NCBI RefSeq assembly: GCF_947507565.1
Contig: NC_089181.1
Span: 2,179,614 to 2,243,613, forward strand
DNA length: 64,000 nucleotides
From: Oscarella lobularis
Taxonomy: Eukaryota; Porifera; Homoscleromorpha; Homosclerophorida; Oscarellidae
Reading direction: 5' to 3'
A program made the translations under genes and the position numbers. The first letter of the stretch is position 1. Each line of letters opens with the position of its first letter. This document shows positions 45,501 to 55,309 of this stretch, one piece after another. The notes under the pieces are model-generated. The model searched no databases. It was not told where the DNA came from and worked only from the letters and a program-made list of their open reading frames with translations.

Positions 45501-48500
45501 TGTAATTTCCTGTAATTTATTACAGGAGAGAACTGTCCAGTCCCTTGTAATTTCACTGTAATTTATTAGACTAGTGAACAGTTGGCCAGTCCCTTGTAAT
45601 TTCACTGTAATTTATTACAGGAAAGAACAGTTGGCCAGTCCCTTGTAATTTCACTGTAATTTATTACACTAGAGAACAGTTGGCCAGTCCCTTGTAATTT
45701 TCCTGTAATTTATTACAGGAAAGAACAGTTGGCCAGTCCCTTGTAATTTCACTGTAATTTATTACACTAGAGAACAGTTGGCCAGTCCCTTGTAATTTTT
45801 CTGTAATTTATTACAGGAGAGAACAGTTGGCCAGTCCCTTGTAATTTCCTGTAATTTATTACAGGAGAGAACAGTTGGCCAGTCCCTTGTAATTTCACTG
45901 TAATTTATTACACTAGTGAAAAGTTGGCCAGTCCCTTGTAATTTCACTGTAATTTATTACACTAGAGAACAGTTGGCCAGTCCCTTGTAATTTTTCTGTA
46001 ATTTATTACAGGAGAGAACAGTTGGCCAGTCCCTTGTAATTTTCCTATATTTTATTTCAGGAAAGAACAGTTGGCCAGTCCCTTGTAATTTTCCTGTAAT
46101 TTATTACAGGGGAGAAGAGTTGGCCAGTCTCTTGTTATTTTTCTGTAATTTATTTAGGAAAGAACAGTTGGCCAGTCACTTGTAATTTTCTTATAATTTA
46201 TTACAGGAAAGAACATTTGGCCAGTCCCTTATAATTTCACTGTAATTTAGAGGAGAGAACAGTTGGCCAGTCCTTTGTAATTTTTCTGTAATTTATTACA
46301 CTAGAGAACAGTTAGCCAGTCCCTTGTAATTTTTCTGTAATTTATTACAGGAGAGAACAGTTGGCCAGTCCCTTGTAATTTTCCTGTAATTTATTACAGA
46401 AAAGAACAGTTGTCCTATTTCTTGTAATTTTCCTGTAATTTACTGCAGGAAAGAACAGTTGGCCAGTCCCTTCTAATTTTCCTGTAATTTATTACAGGAA
46501 ATAACAGTTGGCCAGTCCCTTGTAATTTCACTGTAATTTATTACAGGAGAGAACAGTTGGCCAGTCCCTTTTAATTTCACTGTAATTTATTACAGGAGAG
46601 AACAGTTGGCGAGTCCCTTTGGTATTTTTCTGTAATTTATTACAGGAGAGAACAGTTGGCCAGTCCCTTTTCATTTTTCTGTAATTTACTACAGGAAAGA
46701 ACTGTTGGCCTGTCCTTTGTAATTTCACTGTAATTTATTACAGGAGAGAACAGTTGGCCAGTTCCTTGTAGTTTTTCTGTAATTTATTACAGGAAAGTAC
46801 TCTTGGCCAGTCCCTTGTAATTTCACTGTAATTTATTACAGGAAAGAACAGTTGGCCAGTCCCTTGTAATTTCACTGTAATTTATTACACTAGAGAACAG
46901 TTGGCCAGTTCCTTGTAATTTTTCTTTAATTTATTGCAGGAGAGAACAGTTGGCCAGTCCCTTTTAATTTCCTTTAATTTATTACAGGAGAGAACAGTTG
47001 GCCAGTCCCTTGTAATTTCACATTAATTTATTACACTTGTGAACAGTTGGCCAGTCCCTTGTAATTTTCCTGTGAGAGAACAGTTGGCCAGTCCCTTGTA
47101 ATTTTTCTGTAATTTATTACAGGAAATATCAGTTGGCCAGTCCCTTGTAATTTTTCTGTAATTTATTACAGGAGAGAACAGTTGGCCAGTCCCTTGTAAT
47201 TTTCTGTAATTTATTACAAGAAAGAACAGTTGGCCAGTCCCTTGTAATTTTCTTACAGGAAAGAACAGTTGGCCTGTCCCTTGTAATTTTCTGTAATTTA
47301 TTACAGGAAAGAACAGTTGGCCAGTCCCTTGTAATTTTCTTACAGGAAAGAACAGTTGGCCAGTCCCTTGTAATTTTCTTACAGGAGAGAACAGTTGGCC
47401 AGTCCCCTGTAATTTCTTGTAATTTATTACAGGATAGAACAGTTGGCCAGTCCCTTGTAATTTTCCTGTAATTTATTACACTAGAGAACAGTTGGCCAGT
47501 CCCTTGTAGTTTTTCTGTAATTTATTACAGGAGAGAACAGTTGGCCAGTCCCTTGTAATTTCACTGTAATTTATTACACTAGAGAACAGTTGGCCAGTCC
47601 CTTGTAATTTTCCTGTAATTTATTACAGGAGAGAACAGTTGGCCAGTCCCTTGTAATTTTTCTCTAATTTATTACAGGAAAGAACTGTTTGCCAGTCCCT
47701 TGTAATTTCACTGTAATTTATTACAGGAAAGAACAGTTGGCCAGTCCCTTGTAATTTCACTGTAATTTATTACACTAGAGAACAGTTGGCCAGTCCCTTG
47801 TAATTTTCCTGTAATTTATTACAGGAGAGAACAGTTGGCCAGTCCCTTGTAATTTTTCTGTAATTTATTACAGGAGAGAACAGTTGGCCAGTCCCTTGTA
47901 ATTTCCTGTAATTTATTACAGGAGAGAACAGTTGGCCAGTCCCTTGTAATTTCACTGTAATTTATTACACTAGAAAACAGTTGGCCAGTCCCTTGTAATT
48001 TCACTGTAATTTATTACAGGAAAGAACAGTTGGCCAGTCCCTTGTAATTTCACTGTAATTTATTACAGGAGAGAACAGTTGGCCAGTCCCTCTTAATTTC
48101 CTGTAATTTATTACACGAGAGAACAGTTGGCCAGTCCCTTGTAATTTCACTGTAATTTATTTCCCTAGAGAACAGTTGGCCAGTCCCTTGTAATTTTCCT
48201 GTAATTTATTACAGGAAAGAACAGTTGGCCAGTCCCTTGTAATTTCACTGTAATTTATTACACTAGAGAACAGTTGGCCAGTCCCTTGTAATTTTCCTGT
48301 AATTTATTACAGGGGAGAAGAGTTGGCCAGTTCCTTGTAATTTTTCTGTAATTTATTACAGGAAAGAACAGTTGGCCAGTCTTTTGTAATTTTCCTGTAA
48401 TTTATTTCATGAAAGAACATTTGGCCAGTCCCTTGTAATTTCACTGTAATTTATTACACTAGAGAACAGTTGGCCAGTCCCTTGTAATTTTCCTGTAATT

Positions 48501-51500
48501 TATTACAGGAGAGAACAGTTGGCCAGTCCCTTGTAATTTTTCTGTAATTTATTACAGGAGAGAACAGTTGGCCAGTCCCTTGTAATTTCACTGTAATTTA
48601 TTACACTAGAAAACAGTTGGCCAGTCCCTTGTAATTTCACTGTAATTTATTACAGGAAAGAACAGTTGGCCAGTCCCTTGTAATTTCACTGTAATTTATT
48701 ACAGGAGAGAACAGTTGGCCAGTCCCTCTTAATTTCCTGTAATTTATTACACGAGAGAACAGTTGGCCAGTCCCTTGTAATTTCACTGTAATTTATTTCC
48801 CTAGAGAACAGTTGGCCAGTCCCTTGTAATTTTCCTGTAATTTATTACAGGGGAGAAGAGTTGGCCAGTTCCTTGTAATTTTTCTGTAATTTATTACAGG
48901 AAAGAACAGTTGGCCAGTCTTTTGTAATTTTCCTGTAATTTATTTCATGAAAGAACATTTGGCCAGTCCCTTGTAATTTCACTGTAATTTATTACACTAG
49001 AGAACAGTTGGCCAGTCCCTTGTAATTTTCCTGTAATTTATTACAGGAGAGAACAGTTGGCCAGTCCCTTGTAATTTTTCTGTAATTTATTACAGGAGAG
49101 AACAGTTGGCCAGTCCCTTGTAATTTCACTGTAATTTATTACACTAGAAAACAGTTGGCCAGTCCCTTGTAATTTCACTGTAATTTATTACAGGAAAGAA
49201 CAGTTGGCCAGTCCCTTGTAATTTCACTGTAATTTATTACAGGAGAGAACAGTTGGCCAGTCCCTCTTAATTTCCTGTAATTTATTACACGAGAGAACAG
49301 TTGGCCAGTCCCTTGTAATTTCACTGTAATTTATTTCCCTAGAGAACAGTTGGCCAGTCCCTTGTAATTTTCCTGTAATTTATTACAGGAAAGAACAGTT
49401 GGCCAGTCCCTTGTAATTTCACTGTAATTTATTACACTAGAGAACAGTTGGCCAGTCCCTTGTAATTTTCCTGTAATTTATTACAGGGGAGAAGAGTTGG
49501 CCAGTTCCTTGTAATTTTTCTGTAATTTATTACAGGAAAGAACAGTTGGCCAGTCTTTTGTAATTTTCCTGTAATTTATTTCATGAAAGAACATTTGGCC
49601 AGTCCCTTATAATTTCACTGTAATTTAGAGGAGAGAACAGTTGGCCAGTCCCTTGTAATTTTCCTGTAATTTATTACACTAGAGAACAGTTGGCCAGTCC
49701 CTTGTAATTTTTCTGTAATTTATTACAGGAGAGAACAGTTGGCCAGTCCCTTGTAATTTTCCTGTAATTTATTGCATAAAAGAACAGTTGGCCAGTCACT
49801 TGTAATTTTCCTGTAATTTATTACATGAAAGAACTTTTGGCAAGTCCCTTGTAATTTCACTGTAATTTATTACAGGAAAGAACAGTTGGCCAGTCCCTTG
49901 TAATTTCACTGTAATTTATTACACTAGAGAACAGTTGGCCAGTCCCTTGTAATTTTCCTGTAATTTATTACAGGGGAGAAGAGTTGGCCAGTTCCTTGTA
50001 ATTTTTCTTTAATTTATTACAGGAAAGAACTGTTGGCCAGTCCCTTGTAATTTCACTGTAATTTATTACAGGAGAGAACAGTTAGCCAGTCCCTTGTAAT
50101 TTTCCTGTATTGTATTACAGAAAAGAACAGTTGGCCAGTCCCTTGTAATTTCACTGTAATTTATTACACTAGAGAACAGTTGGGCAGTCCCTTGTAATTG
50201 TTCTGTAATTTATTACAGGAAAGAACAGTTGGCCAGTCTCTTTTAATTTTACTGTAATTTATTACACTAGAGAACAGTTGGCCAGTCCCTTGTAATTTTC
50301 CTATATTTTATTTCAGGAAAGAACAGTTGGCCAGTCCCTTGTAATTTTTCTTTAATTTTTTACAGGGGAGAAGAGTTGGCCAGTTCGTTGTAATTTTTCT
50401 GTAATTTATTACAGGAAAGAACAGTTGGCCGGTCACTTGTAATTATTCTGTAATTTATTACAGGAGAGAACAGTTGGCCAGTCTCTTTTAATTTCACTGT
50501 AATTTATTACACTAGAGAACAGTTGGCCAGTCCCTTGTAATTTTCCTATATTTTATTTCAGGAAAGAACAGTTGGCCAGTCCCTTGTAATTTTTCTGTAA
50601 TTTATTACAGGGGAGAAGAGTTGGCCAGTTCTTTGTAATTTTTCTGTAATTTATTACAGGAAAGAACAGTTGGCCGGTCACTTGTAATTTTCCTGTAATT
50701 TATTACAGGAAAGAACATTTGGCCAGTCCCTTGTAATTTCACTGTAATTTATTACAGGAGAGAACAGTTGGCCAGTCCCTTGTAATTTCACTGTAATTTA
50801 TTACAGGAGAGAACAGTTGGCCTGTCCCTTTGGTATTTTTCTGTAATTTATTACAGGAGAGAACAGTTGGCCAGTCCCTTGTCATTTTTCTGTAATTTAC
50901 TACAGGAAAGAACTGTTGGCCAGTCCTTTGTAATTTCACTGTAATTTATTACAGGAGAGAACATTTTGCCAGTCCTTTGTAATTTTCCTGTAATTTATTA
51001 CAGGAAAGAACAGTTGGCCAGTCCCTTGTAATTTCACTGTAATTTATTACAGGAGAGAACAGTTGGCCAGTCCCTTGTAATTTGTCTGTAATTTATTACA
51101 AGAGAGAACAGTTTGCCAGTTCCTTGTAATTATTCTGTATGATTGAGGAAGAGAAGAATACTTGATCATCGATGATAATATTCATCATCATCATCATCAA
51201 GTACCTTTCTCTTTTTTCCTTCACGTATCACTCTGCTTTATATTTTACGTTTACACTTGCAATTTCATGCAAGACAAACCGAGATATTTTTCCAAACTGA
51301 ATCTTGTTTCAGGCTTGTGTCGGACTTGCGAAATATTCGGCGTTGACATTCTCGTCCTTGCTAACTCTCGCATCAGCGACGATCGCCAATTTCAGAATTT
51401 GAGTGTGACATCGGAGAAGTGGGTAAACATTTTGGAAGTGAGGCTACGCGGGAGATATATCTAGAAACACCATTAGCAGATTTCTTTTTTTGCAAGGTTC

Positions 51501-51852
51501 GTGTTATACACCTTGACGACTATTTGCGTAGAATGAAGACGGTTGGATATAAGCTTGTCGGCGTGGAGCAGACGGCTCACAGTCGGCTCCTGACGACTTA
51601 CGAGTTTGCTCCGTTTACCCTACTCTTACTGGGGTCAGTTACGCGCTACAGCAGTGTCTCACTTTTTTACAAGCCCTCCTTTCTCTAATTAGAAATGAAC
51701 GGAAAGGAATTCCGGCCGACCTGTTGAATCTGATAGACGAATGCGTGGAAATTCCTCAATTAGGTCTAATTCGTTCTTTGAACGTTCATGTGAGTGGGGC
51801 GCTGTTCATCTGGGAGTACGCAAAACAGTGGCGTGGGCTGGGTAAAGACTAG
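18572..51852 (+). CDS. TARBP1: TARBP1, tRNA guanosine-2'-O-methyltransferase (Trm3-like)
   Basis: Long protein with a helical N-terminal scaffold and a C-terminal SpoU (SPOUT) domain. Yeast Trm3 and human TARBP1 methylate the 2'-OH of G18 in tRNA. Exons I could phase exactly: 18572-19484, 19536-19684, 19735-19787, 36604-36927, 36957-37072, 37108-37194, 37225-37399, 37448-37724, 37779-38486 and 38542-38735. Several smaller ones follow to 40307, then three or four to the stop at 51852. The domain shows all three SpoU motifs. Motif 1 is KAPNLGG then LCRTCEIFG, motif 2 LLLGNERKGIP, and motif 3 [31 protein letters not shown] and VGVEQTAHS lie between. Codon phase is kept across every junction, so the gene looks intact. 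Two giant introns (19788-36603 and 40308-51312) make up about 84% of the gene; the second splits motif 1. Confidence 0.93.
19847..19870 (+). repeat. Hairpin at left end of element A
   Basis: Inverted repeat with 10-bp arms GTCTCGATAC and GTACCGAGAC around the loop CTGA, with one mismatched pair. It is the same sequence as the hairpin at 40355-40378 apart from that one base, including flanking T5 and the ATAGTTT that follows. Confidence 0.9.
19880..35130 (+). repeat. 41-bp intronic satellite, about 370 tandem copies
   Basis: Head-to-tail array whose commonest unit is GATTAGGCCCTCAATTTAAT followed by ATTTAGGCCCTAAGAATCAAA. That is 41 bp, with TTAGGCCCT occurring twice per unit about 20 bp apart, so it looks like a diverged dimer of a 20-21-bp ancestor. 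It is strongly AT-rich. Unit variants include ATTGAGGCTCT, GCCCACAATTCTATTTTTAG, CTTTAAGAAACAAAG and TTTGAATAAAATATTAA. Blocks of variants recur in the same order over about 0.65-0.75 kb, so higher-order repeats exist. No ORF crosses the array. Copy number is array length divided by unit length, not an exact count. Confidence 0.97.
35214..35415 (+). repeat. 101-bp tandem duplication
   Basis: Two adjacent 101-bp copies (35214-35314 and 35315-35415), each starting GTAGTTTTAGGGCCCCAG and ending AATAATCCCCAA. I see one difference (GTGATT versus GTGGTT). The near identity indicates a recent duplication. It joins the end of the 41-bp array to the dispersed repeat. Confidence 0.95.
35408..35880 (+). 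repeat. Dispersed repeat, copy 2 (with insertion)
   Basis: Reverse-complement counterpart of 5893-6092 in the XRN2 intron. The match runs from about 35408 to 35464 and resumes at about 35738, interrupted by the 273-bp segment annotated separately. The shared parts differ at only a few positions. Confidence 0.8.
35465..35737 (+). mobile_element. 265-bp insertion with 8-bp target-site duplication
   Basis: CTTGACAA occurs at 35457-35464 and again at 35730-35737, flanking 265 bp absent from the homologous XRN2-intron copy, which has a single CTTGACAA. This is the pattern of an insertion with an 8-bp duplication, as hAT and P-type DNA transposons make. No convincing terminal inverted repeats are visible beyond an offset TATCGGT/ACCGATA near the two ends. 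Deletion of the segment from the other copy between direct repeats is the alternative. Confidence 0.6.
35896..36505 (+). repeat. Short 49-bp tandem array (about 12 copies)
   Basis: Diverged copies of the 49-bp family that fills the later TARBP1 intron, sharing TTGGCCAGTC, TTGTAATTT and CTGTAATTTATTACA. Many copies carry CTCTTGTAAT and ATTACAAGAG, perfect 10-bp inverted arms around a short core. A multi-unit block starting at about 35931 is repeated 184 bp downstream. Confidence 0.93.
40355..40378 (+). repeat. Perfect hairpin at left end of element B
   Basis: Arms of 10 bp (GTCTCGGTAC / GTACCGAGAC) match perfectly around CTGA. The same structure starts element A at 19847. Confidence 0.95.
40380..41687. 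other. Non-repetitive interior of element B
   Basis: About 1.3 kb of mixed-composition sequence between the hairpin and the 49-bp array. Minus-strand open frames of 104 and 120 codons (40648-40962, 41105-41467) exist, the second rich in hydrophobic and aromatic residues. I recognise no domain, and their codon pattern is not clearly coding. Small perfect inverted repeats occur at 41003-41025 (GGTGAGT/ACTCACC) and 41028-41040 (GGTACA/TGTACC). It may be a remnant of the element's own sequence. Confidence 0.4.
41688..51140 (+). repeat. 49-bp intronic satellite, about 190 tandem copies
   Basis: The unit is about CAGTTGGCCAGTCCCTTGTA, ATTTCACTGTAATTTATTAC, AGGAGAGAA, read in order. The 49-bp spacing was checked at 41972 and 42021. 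Each typical unit has the palindrome CTGTAAT-TT-ATTACAG. In many variants the arms lengthen to 11 bp (TTTCCTGTAAT / ATTACAGGAAA). Recurrent variants are TTTTTCTG, TTTTCCTG, TTTCACTG, and ACTAGAGAA in place of AGGAGAGAA. Some units are shortened to TTTTCTTACAGG. Larger blocks recur, for example a 186-bp stretch at 44156 repeated at 45081. Short minus-strand open frames come from the repeat itself and are not genes. Confidence 0.97.
51160..51202. repeat. Inverted repeat with (ATC)n at the end of the array
   Basis: ACTTGAT (51160-51166) pairs with ATCAAGT (51196-51202) across an ATC/GAT-rich core, with purine-rich sequence on the left and pyrimidine-rich on the right that extends partial pairing. 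It marks the transition from the 49-bp array to the 3' end of element B. Confidence 0.6.
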
Positions 51853-52042
51853 CATGTCGGGATGTGGGATTTTCTCTCAGAAGGCTAACGGCAACTTTCG
51901 CTATGTACGGTGTCGTCTGTACGTCAGTGGTCTAAGATGAAGCTATAACAAGCGACCGTAAGTTTATTAGTTTACACTGTACGACATTTCAGTAGAAATC
52001 AAAATCAAGAGTCCCCGTCCACACAGAACTACGTATTACTTT

Positions 52043-53799
52043 TTAGACGGACGAATTGTGGCGTCGTTTTCGCGATTGCGATTCGGTCGTAGCGGCGGCG
52101 ATGCCTCTGGGCAGCGCCGTAAGCTGGAGTCGAACTGCGCTCAAGTTCACTTTGTCGGCGACTGTCAATGTGTGCAATAGGCCTTGCATCTTTTCAGATT
52201 TCAAACGAAACGGCTCGGCCGTGTACGAAGAGCCGACGAGTGTCTGAACCGGGCAAGTCGCCGACGTCTTTCTCGTCTCGCCGTTGAAACGCTTCACAGC
52301 CGAGACGAGTCCTTTCGCCCAATCGGAATGGAGAATGGGCATCGGTCCGGCCGTTTCCCACAGGCACAGCTCGTCGTAGAAAGTCAACAGTAGCGCAAAG
52401 AAATGAGGATCGGTCGCCAGATCGTCGACCCCGTCGGCCATCATGTCGGGAATGAAGTCGGTGACGATTTCCCGAAGTTCCTTGAAGATTTCTTCGTCGC
52501 CCTTGGAGTACGGATAGCTGAAAAAAGAAGCAACGTGAAAGAAAATACATTCAATTTTCTTTGCTCAACTGTTTCAACACCTGAGCAGCGTCTTTCCAAC
52601 GCTGCAGTGCCGCCTTGTACTTCAAACTCCGATAAAGGTACGAGCCGAACAACGTGTGTGGATAGACGAGAGCGTTTTCGTAGTGGCACAAGGACGACCG
52701 GATAGCCAAGTCAAAGATCTCGTCCGGAGAAGGTCGTCCTTCTGTCGAGTCAAATTCCTCGTACTCGGCTAACGTCGCCAAGCCCATGGGATACCTATAG
52801 GCGATAAAATAATCTGCATTGTCGTTTCAAAAAATTGTGTACTTGTCTAGATGCTTGGCGTCAAAGAGAAGCCACAGTAAGTCCTGCGTAAGAGAGATGG
52901 TATACATATACGATTAATGTTTATATGTTTTTACTTGCTGCAGACGGCCAAGGTCAGCGTCTTCTCTCTTTCCGTCGTATTTTGGATTGATCATGTTGAC
53001 AATGGCCGCCACTTCCATGTGACGGTTGCAGATGACTGGATGTCCATTCAGATACAGCCAACTGCCTGACCACAATTCAATCGGCTGGCCGCGCTTCTGT
53101 TCGTTGCCTTTGCCGTGCCACGTCACTTCAGCCGTTTCAGTGCCTATGAGGGGGTGGGGATACAATCATTAGATTGTCTCAGATAAATGGTAGGTAGACC
53201 TTCAAGGCCAAATGTAATCCATGAATGATCCTCGGACAATGCCAAGTGGACATCGGAAAGTCCGAGTTCCTGACACGCTGCTGCAACGGTCAGAGCAAGG
53301 CCAAAGCAATCCAAATGTTTTCCTTGTTGCAAACATCGAAAAATTCCAAAAAATATCAATTCAAAAATTCACCTGTCATGAAGCTGTAGATAGTCTGCAC
53401 GTGCGGTTTGTCTTTGCTGAAAGCCTTAGACAGACGCTTCCATACCCAATCGGAGACGAATTTTACAGCAGTTCGTCTCGCAGAGCCGTCGTCGTTACGA
53501 AGTTCTACTCCGTTTGTTGCCGTTCGGAGCTCAAAGAGAAATTGACGATAGGGCAGCTCGATGCTTTGGCGCCGTATGGGCAACACACCATTAAAGGAAT
53601 GGTGATCTCTCATTGGCTCCACCCCAATGTCCCGTTTTCGCGCCGTACGCGCGGCGGGACTGCAGACACCGTCCTCAACGGATCCCAGAACGAGGCTCAA
53701 CAACACCAGGTTAGGTTCCAGCTTTCTAATTTCACTGTCAACGAAAGAAAAAATGTCAGAGCTGCTCTTCAGGGCAGTAAAAGGAAAATCCGTCGTCAT
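52043..53799 (-). CDS. MEN1: Menin
   Basis: Multi-exon minus-strand gene from [13 protein letters not shown] (53799) to a stop at 52043. Menin is a nuclear scaffold that tethers MLL/KMT2 methyltransferases and other partners to chromatin. Conserved blocks in order are [107 protein letters not shown] and [19 protein letters not shown]. The end is [15 protein letters not shown], then [16 protein letters not shown] and a basic tail SRKRRH. The long disordered loop of vertebrate menin between the TPR region and the SEKM block is much shorter here. Introns are short. It is convergent with TARBP1, 190 bp away. Confidence 0.93.
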
Positions 53800-54059
53800 G
53801 TTAGCTAGAACATCCGGGCGTCAATTTAGGCAGTTGAAATTTTTTGGTGCCGTCGTAAGACTCCATCGGGTGATCCAATTCCTGCCTGCAGAAATCCCAA
53901 CTGCCTTCAAAGTATCGCTGAAAACTTTTGGCTGGCTGGTACATGTACGAAATCATCAGAGCAACTGAGTATAATGCAACCAAATTTCCGCAAACACTTC
54001 AACACTGAGAACAACGCGTACAATAACAGATAACATCAACTGAGTAAAACAGACAGAAA

Positions 54060-55309
54060 AAAGCACGTCGAGCCTGCAAACAAGTCACTGGTAAACTGTG
54101 GAAAGTTACACGTTGTCATACGAATCTATGAGACAAAAATAATAGACTATGATAGGTTGCGCTTCGCGAGTAGCAAAATGTCTTACCACAATGCGAGAAG
54201 AAGAAGACGTCATCAACGGCAAGGATACTATCTCGAGCAGCCCCCGTAAACCGAACTTGAAATTTGTCGCAATTTCCGGCGTAAGAATGGAGATCTAAGC
54301 ACTTGGTATCTGACACTCGATAGTCCTTTTCTGGAAAGTTAGTCAGCCTGTATTCAGCGTGCTCTTCCCTAAGAGGAATATGCTCATATCTGGGTGATAT
54401 GCATTGCAACGCGACAACAAGCTGATGCACCCCTTCTTCGTGAAAGTGGTACGTTATCGTAACCGCTTTATTTAGGGCGTGCCGAGTGAGAGTCGGCGTG
54501 CTGACAATGCCTATTTTCACTTCGCCTTCGTCAGCATCTGATGGATCCAGATGGAGGAACGGCTGAGAACCTATATACACGGCTTGACATTAAAAGTATA
54601 CCATCAAAAATTTAATTAATCAATATTGCCTCTTGAATATTGAGCTGATGACACTTTACTAGCCTTTTTATTAGTAAAGCTCACATTGAAGCCCGACACC
54701 TGCAATGCTGATACTGTGAGCTCAGAAGGTAAAGTGCACCTAACAGATGAAGGATCCCGAAGCACTGTTTCCTTGTCGACTTTCCAACGGGTAAGACCAC
54801 AAAAATCATTGCGATACCCACAGGAGTCTTTATCGAAATCGCAATTGGCAGTGTATCTTTCTACAAGTTCACGAGTGAGAAGTCTTGTCTATTATACAGC
54901 ATAGAGGATTCTAACCTCCGTGAAGGTTGCAGGAATCACTGAACTGGGGATAATCAATAGGAACGTAACCACCGTTTACTTTAATCGTGAGTTTCAAACG
55001 AAAGAGTCGGCACGTTGGTTTATCTGATACGTGAAAAAGCTGATTGCAAGCGTACTTTTTAATCTCTGACGGGGTCCTTGTGTCGAGCTGGACTGAACCG
55101 GCTTTGACGTCTCTGTATTCCCATTCGAATCCTCGCAGAAAAGGATCGTTTATTGGTTTAAACACACGACACTGTAGCGAATAGGCGACGGAAAGTTGTT
55201 TCGTCGAACGACGGACGATATATCCAACGCTGAAGTGACTATTGAATGAAGACCAGACCCGGTTGGGGGAGTAGATTATTTTCGAATCCATTGGTTTTGG
55301 TGCTGTCAC
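54060..55309 (-). CDS. MAM-domain extracellular protein (partial model)
   Basis: Several exons form a cysteine-containing extracellular module. The exon at about 54890-54700 encodes NCDFDKDSCGYRNDFCG then WKVDKETV, the C-D-F-x(4)-C-G-x start of a MAM domain. The exon ending near 54185 encodes ILAVDDVFFFSHCG, the usual MAM end. Upstream, 55309-54925 encodes a non-MAM segment with cysteines (CRVFKPINDPFLRGFEWEYR, PTCRLFRLKLTIKVNGG). MAM domains mediate adhesion in secreted or membrane proteins. The 5' end is not found; a possible further exon lies at about 55600-55490. The short C-terminus after the MAM domain (GSTCFFLSVLLS) is uncertain, and no transmembrane helix is clear. Confidence 0.6.

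Larger units (their letters stand above)
40355..51286 (+). mobile_element. Candidate hairpin/TIR-bounded element B with internal satellite
   Basis: The left end is the perfect hairpin GTCTCGGTAC-CTGA-GTACCGAGAC preceded by TTTT. The right end is ACCGAGATA followed by T5, inverted relative to the left with one difference. Removing it leaves a 73-nt intron. It shares both ends and the 49-bp repeat family with element A but has its own 1.3-kb non-repetitive segment instead of the 41-bp satellite. No transposase is recognised. Confidence 0.55.
40308..51312 (+). other. Giant TARBP1 intron within SpoU motif 1 (11.0 kb)
   Basis: Donor GTAAATC after TTGGGAG (40307) and acceptor CTTGTTTCAG before 51313. 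The split glycine codon G+GC is restored and NLGG joins LCRTCEIFG, the conserved SpoU motif 1. The rest of the intron consists of hairpin, unique sequence, a 9.5-kb 49-bp array, a second hairpin region and the ACCGAGATA terminus. Confidence 0.92.

Noticed and set aside
41565-51140. Many minus-strand 60-66-codon open frames with [10 protein letters not shown]-type sequence
   Set aside because: They are translations of the 49-bp repeat. 49 is not a multiple of 3, so each frame ends after a few units. No start context, homology or independent conservation is visible.
35896-51140. CRISPR array interpretation of the palindromic 49-bp repeats
   Set aside because: There are no unique spacers between repeats, the host is eukaryotic and the array lies in a spliced intron with no cas genes.
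53801-53983. 60-codon minus-strand frame just upstream of menin
   Set aside because: It sits in the menin 5' region, has no recognisable domain and no clear splice link to the MAM gene.
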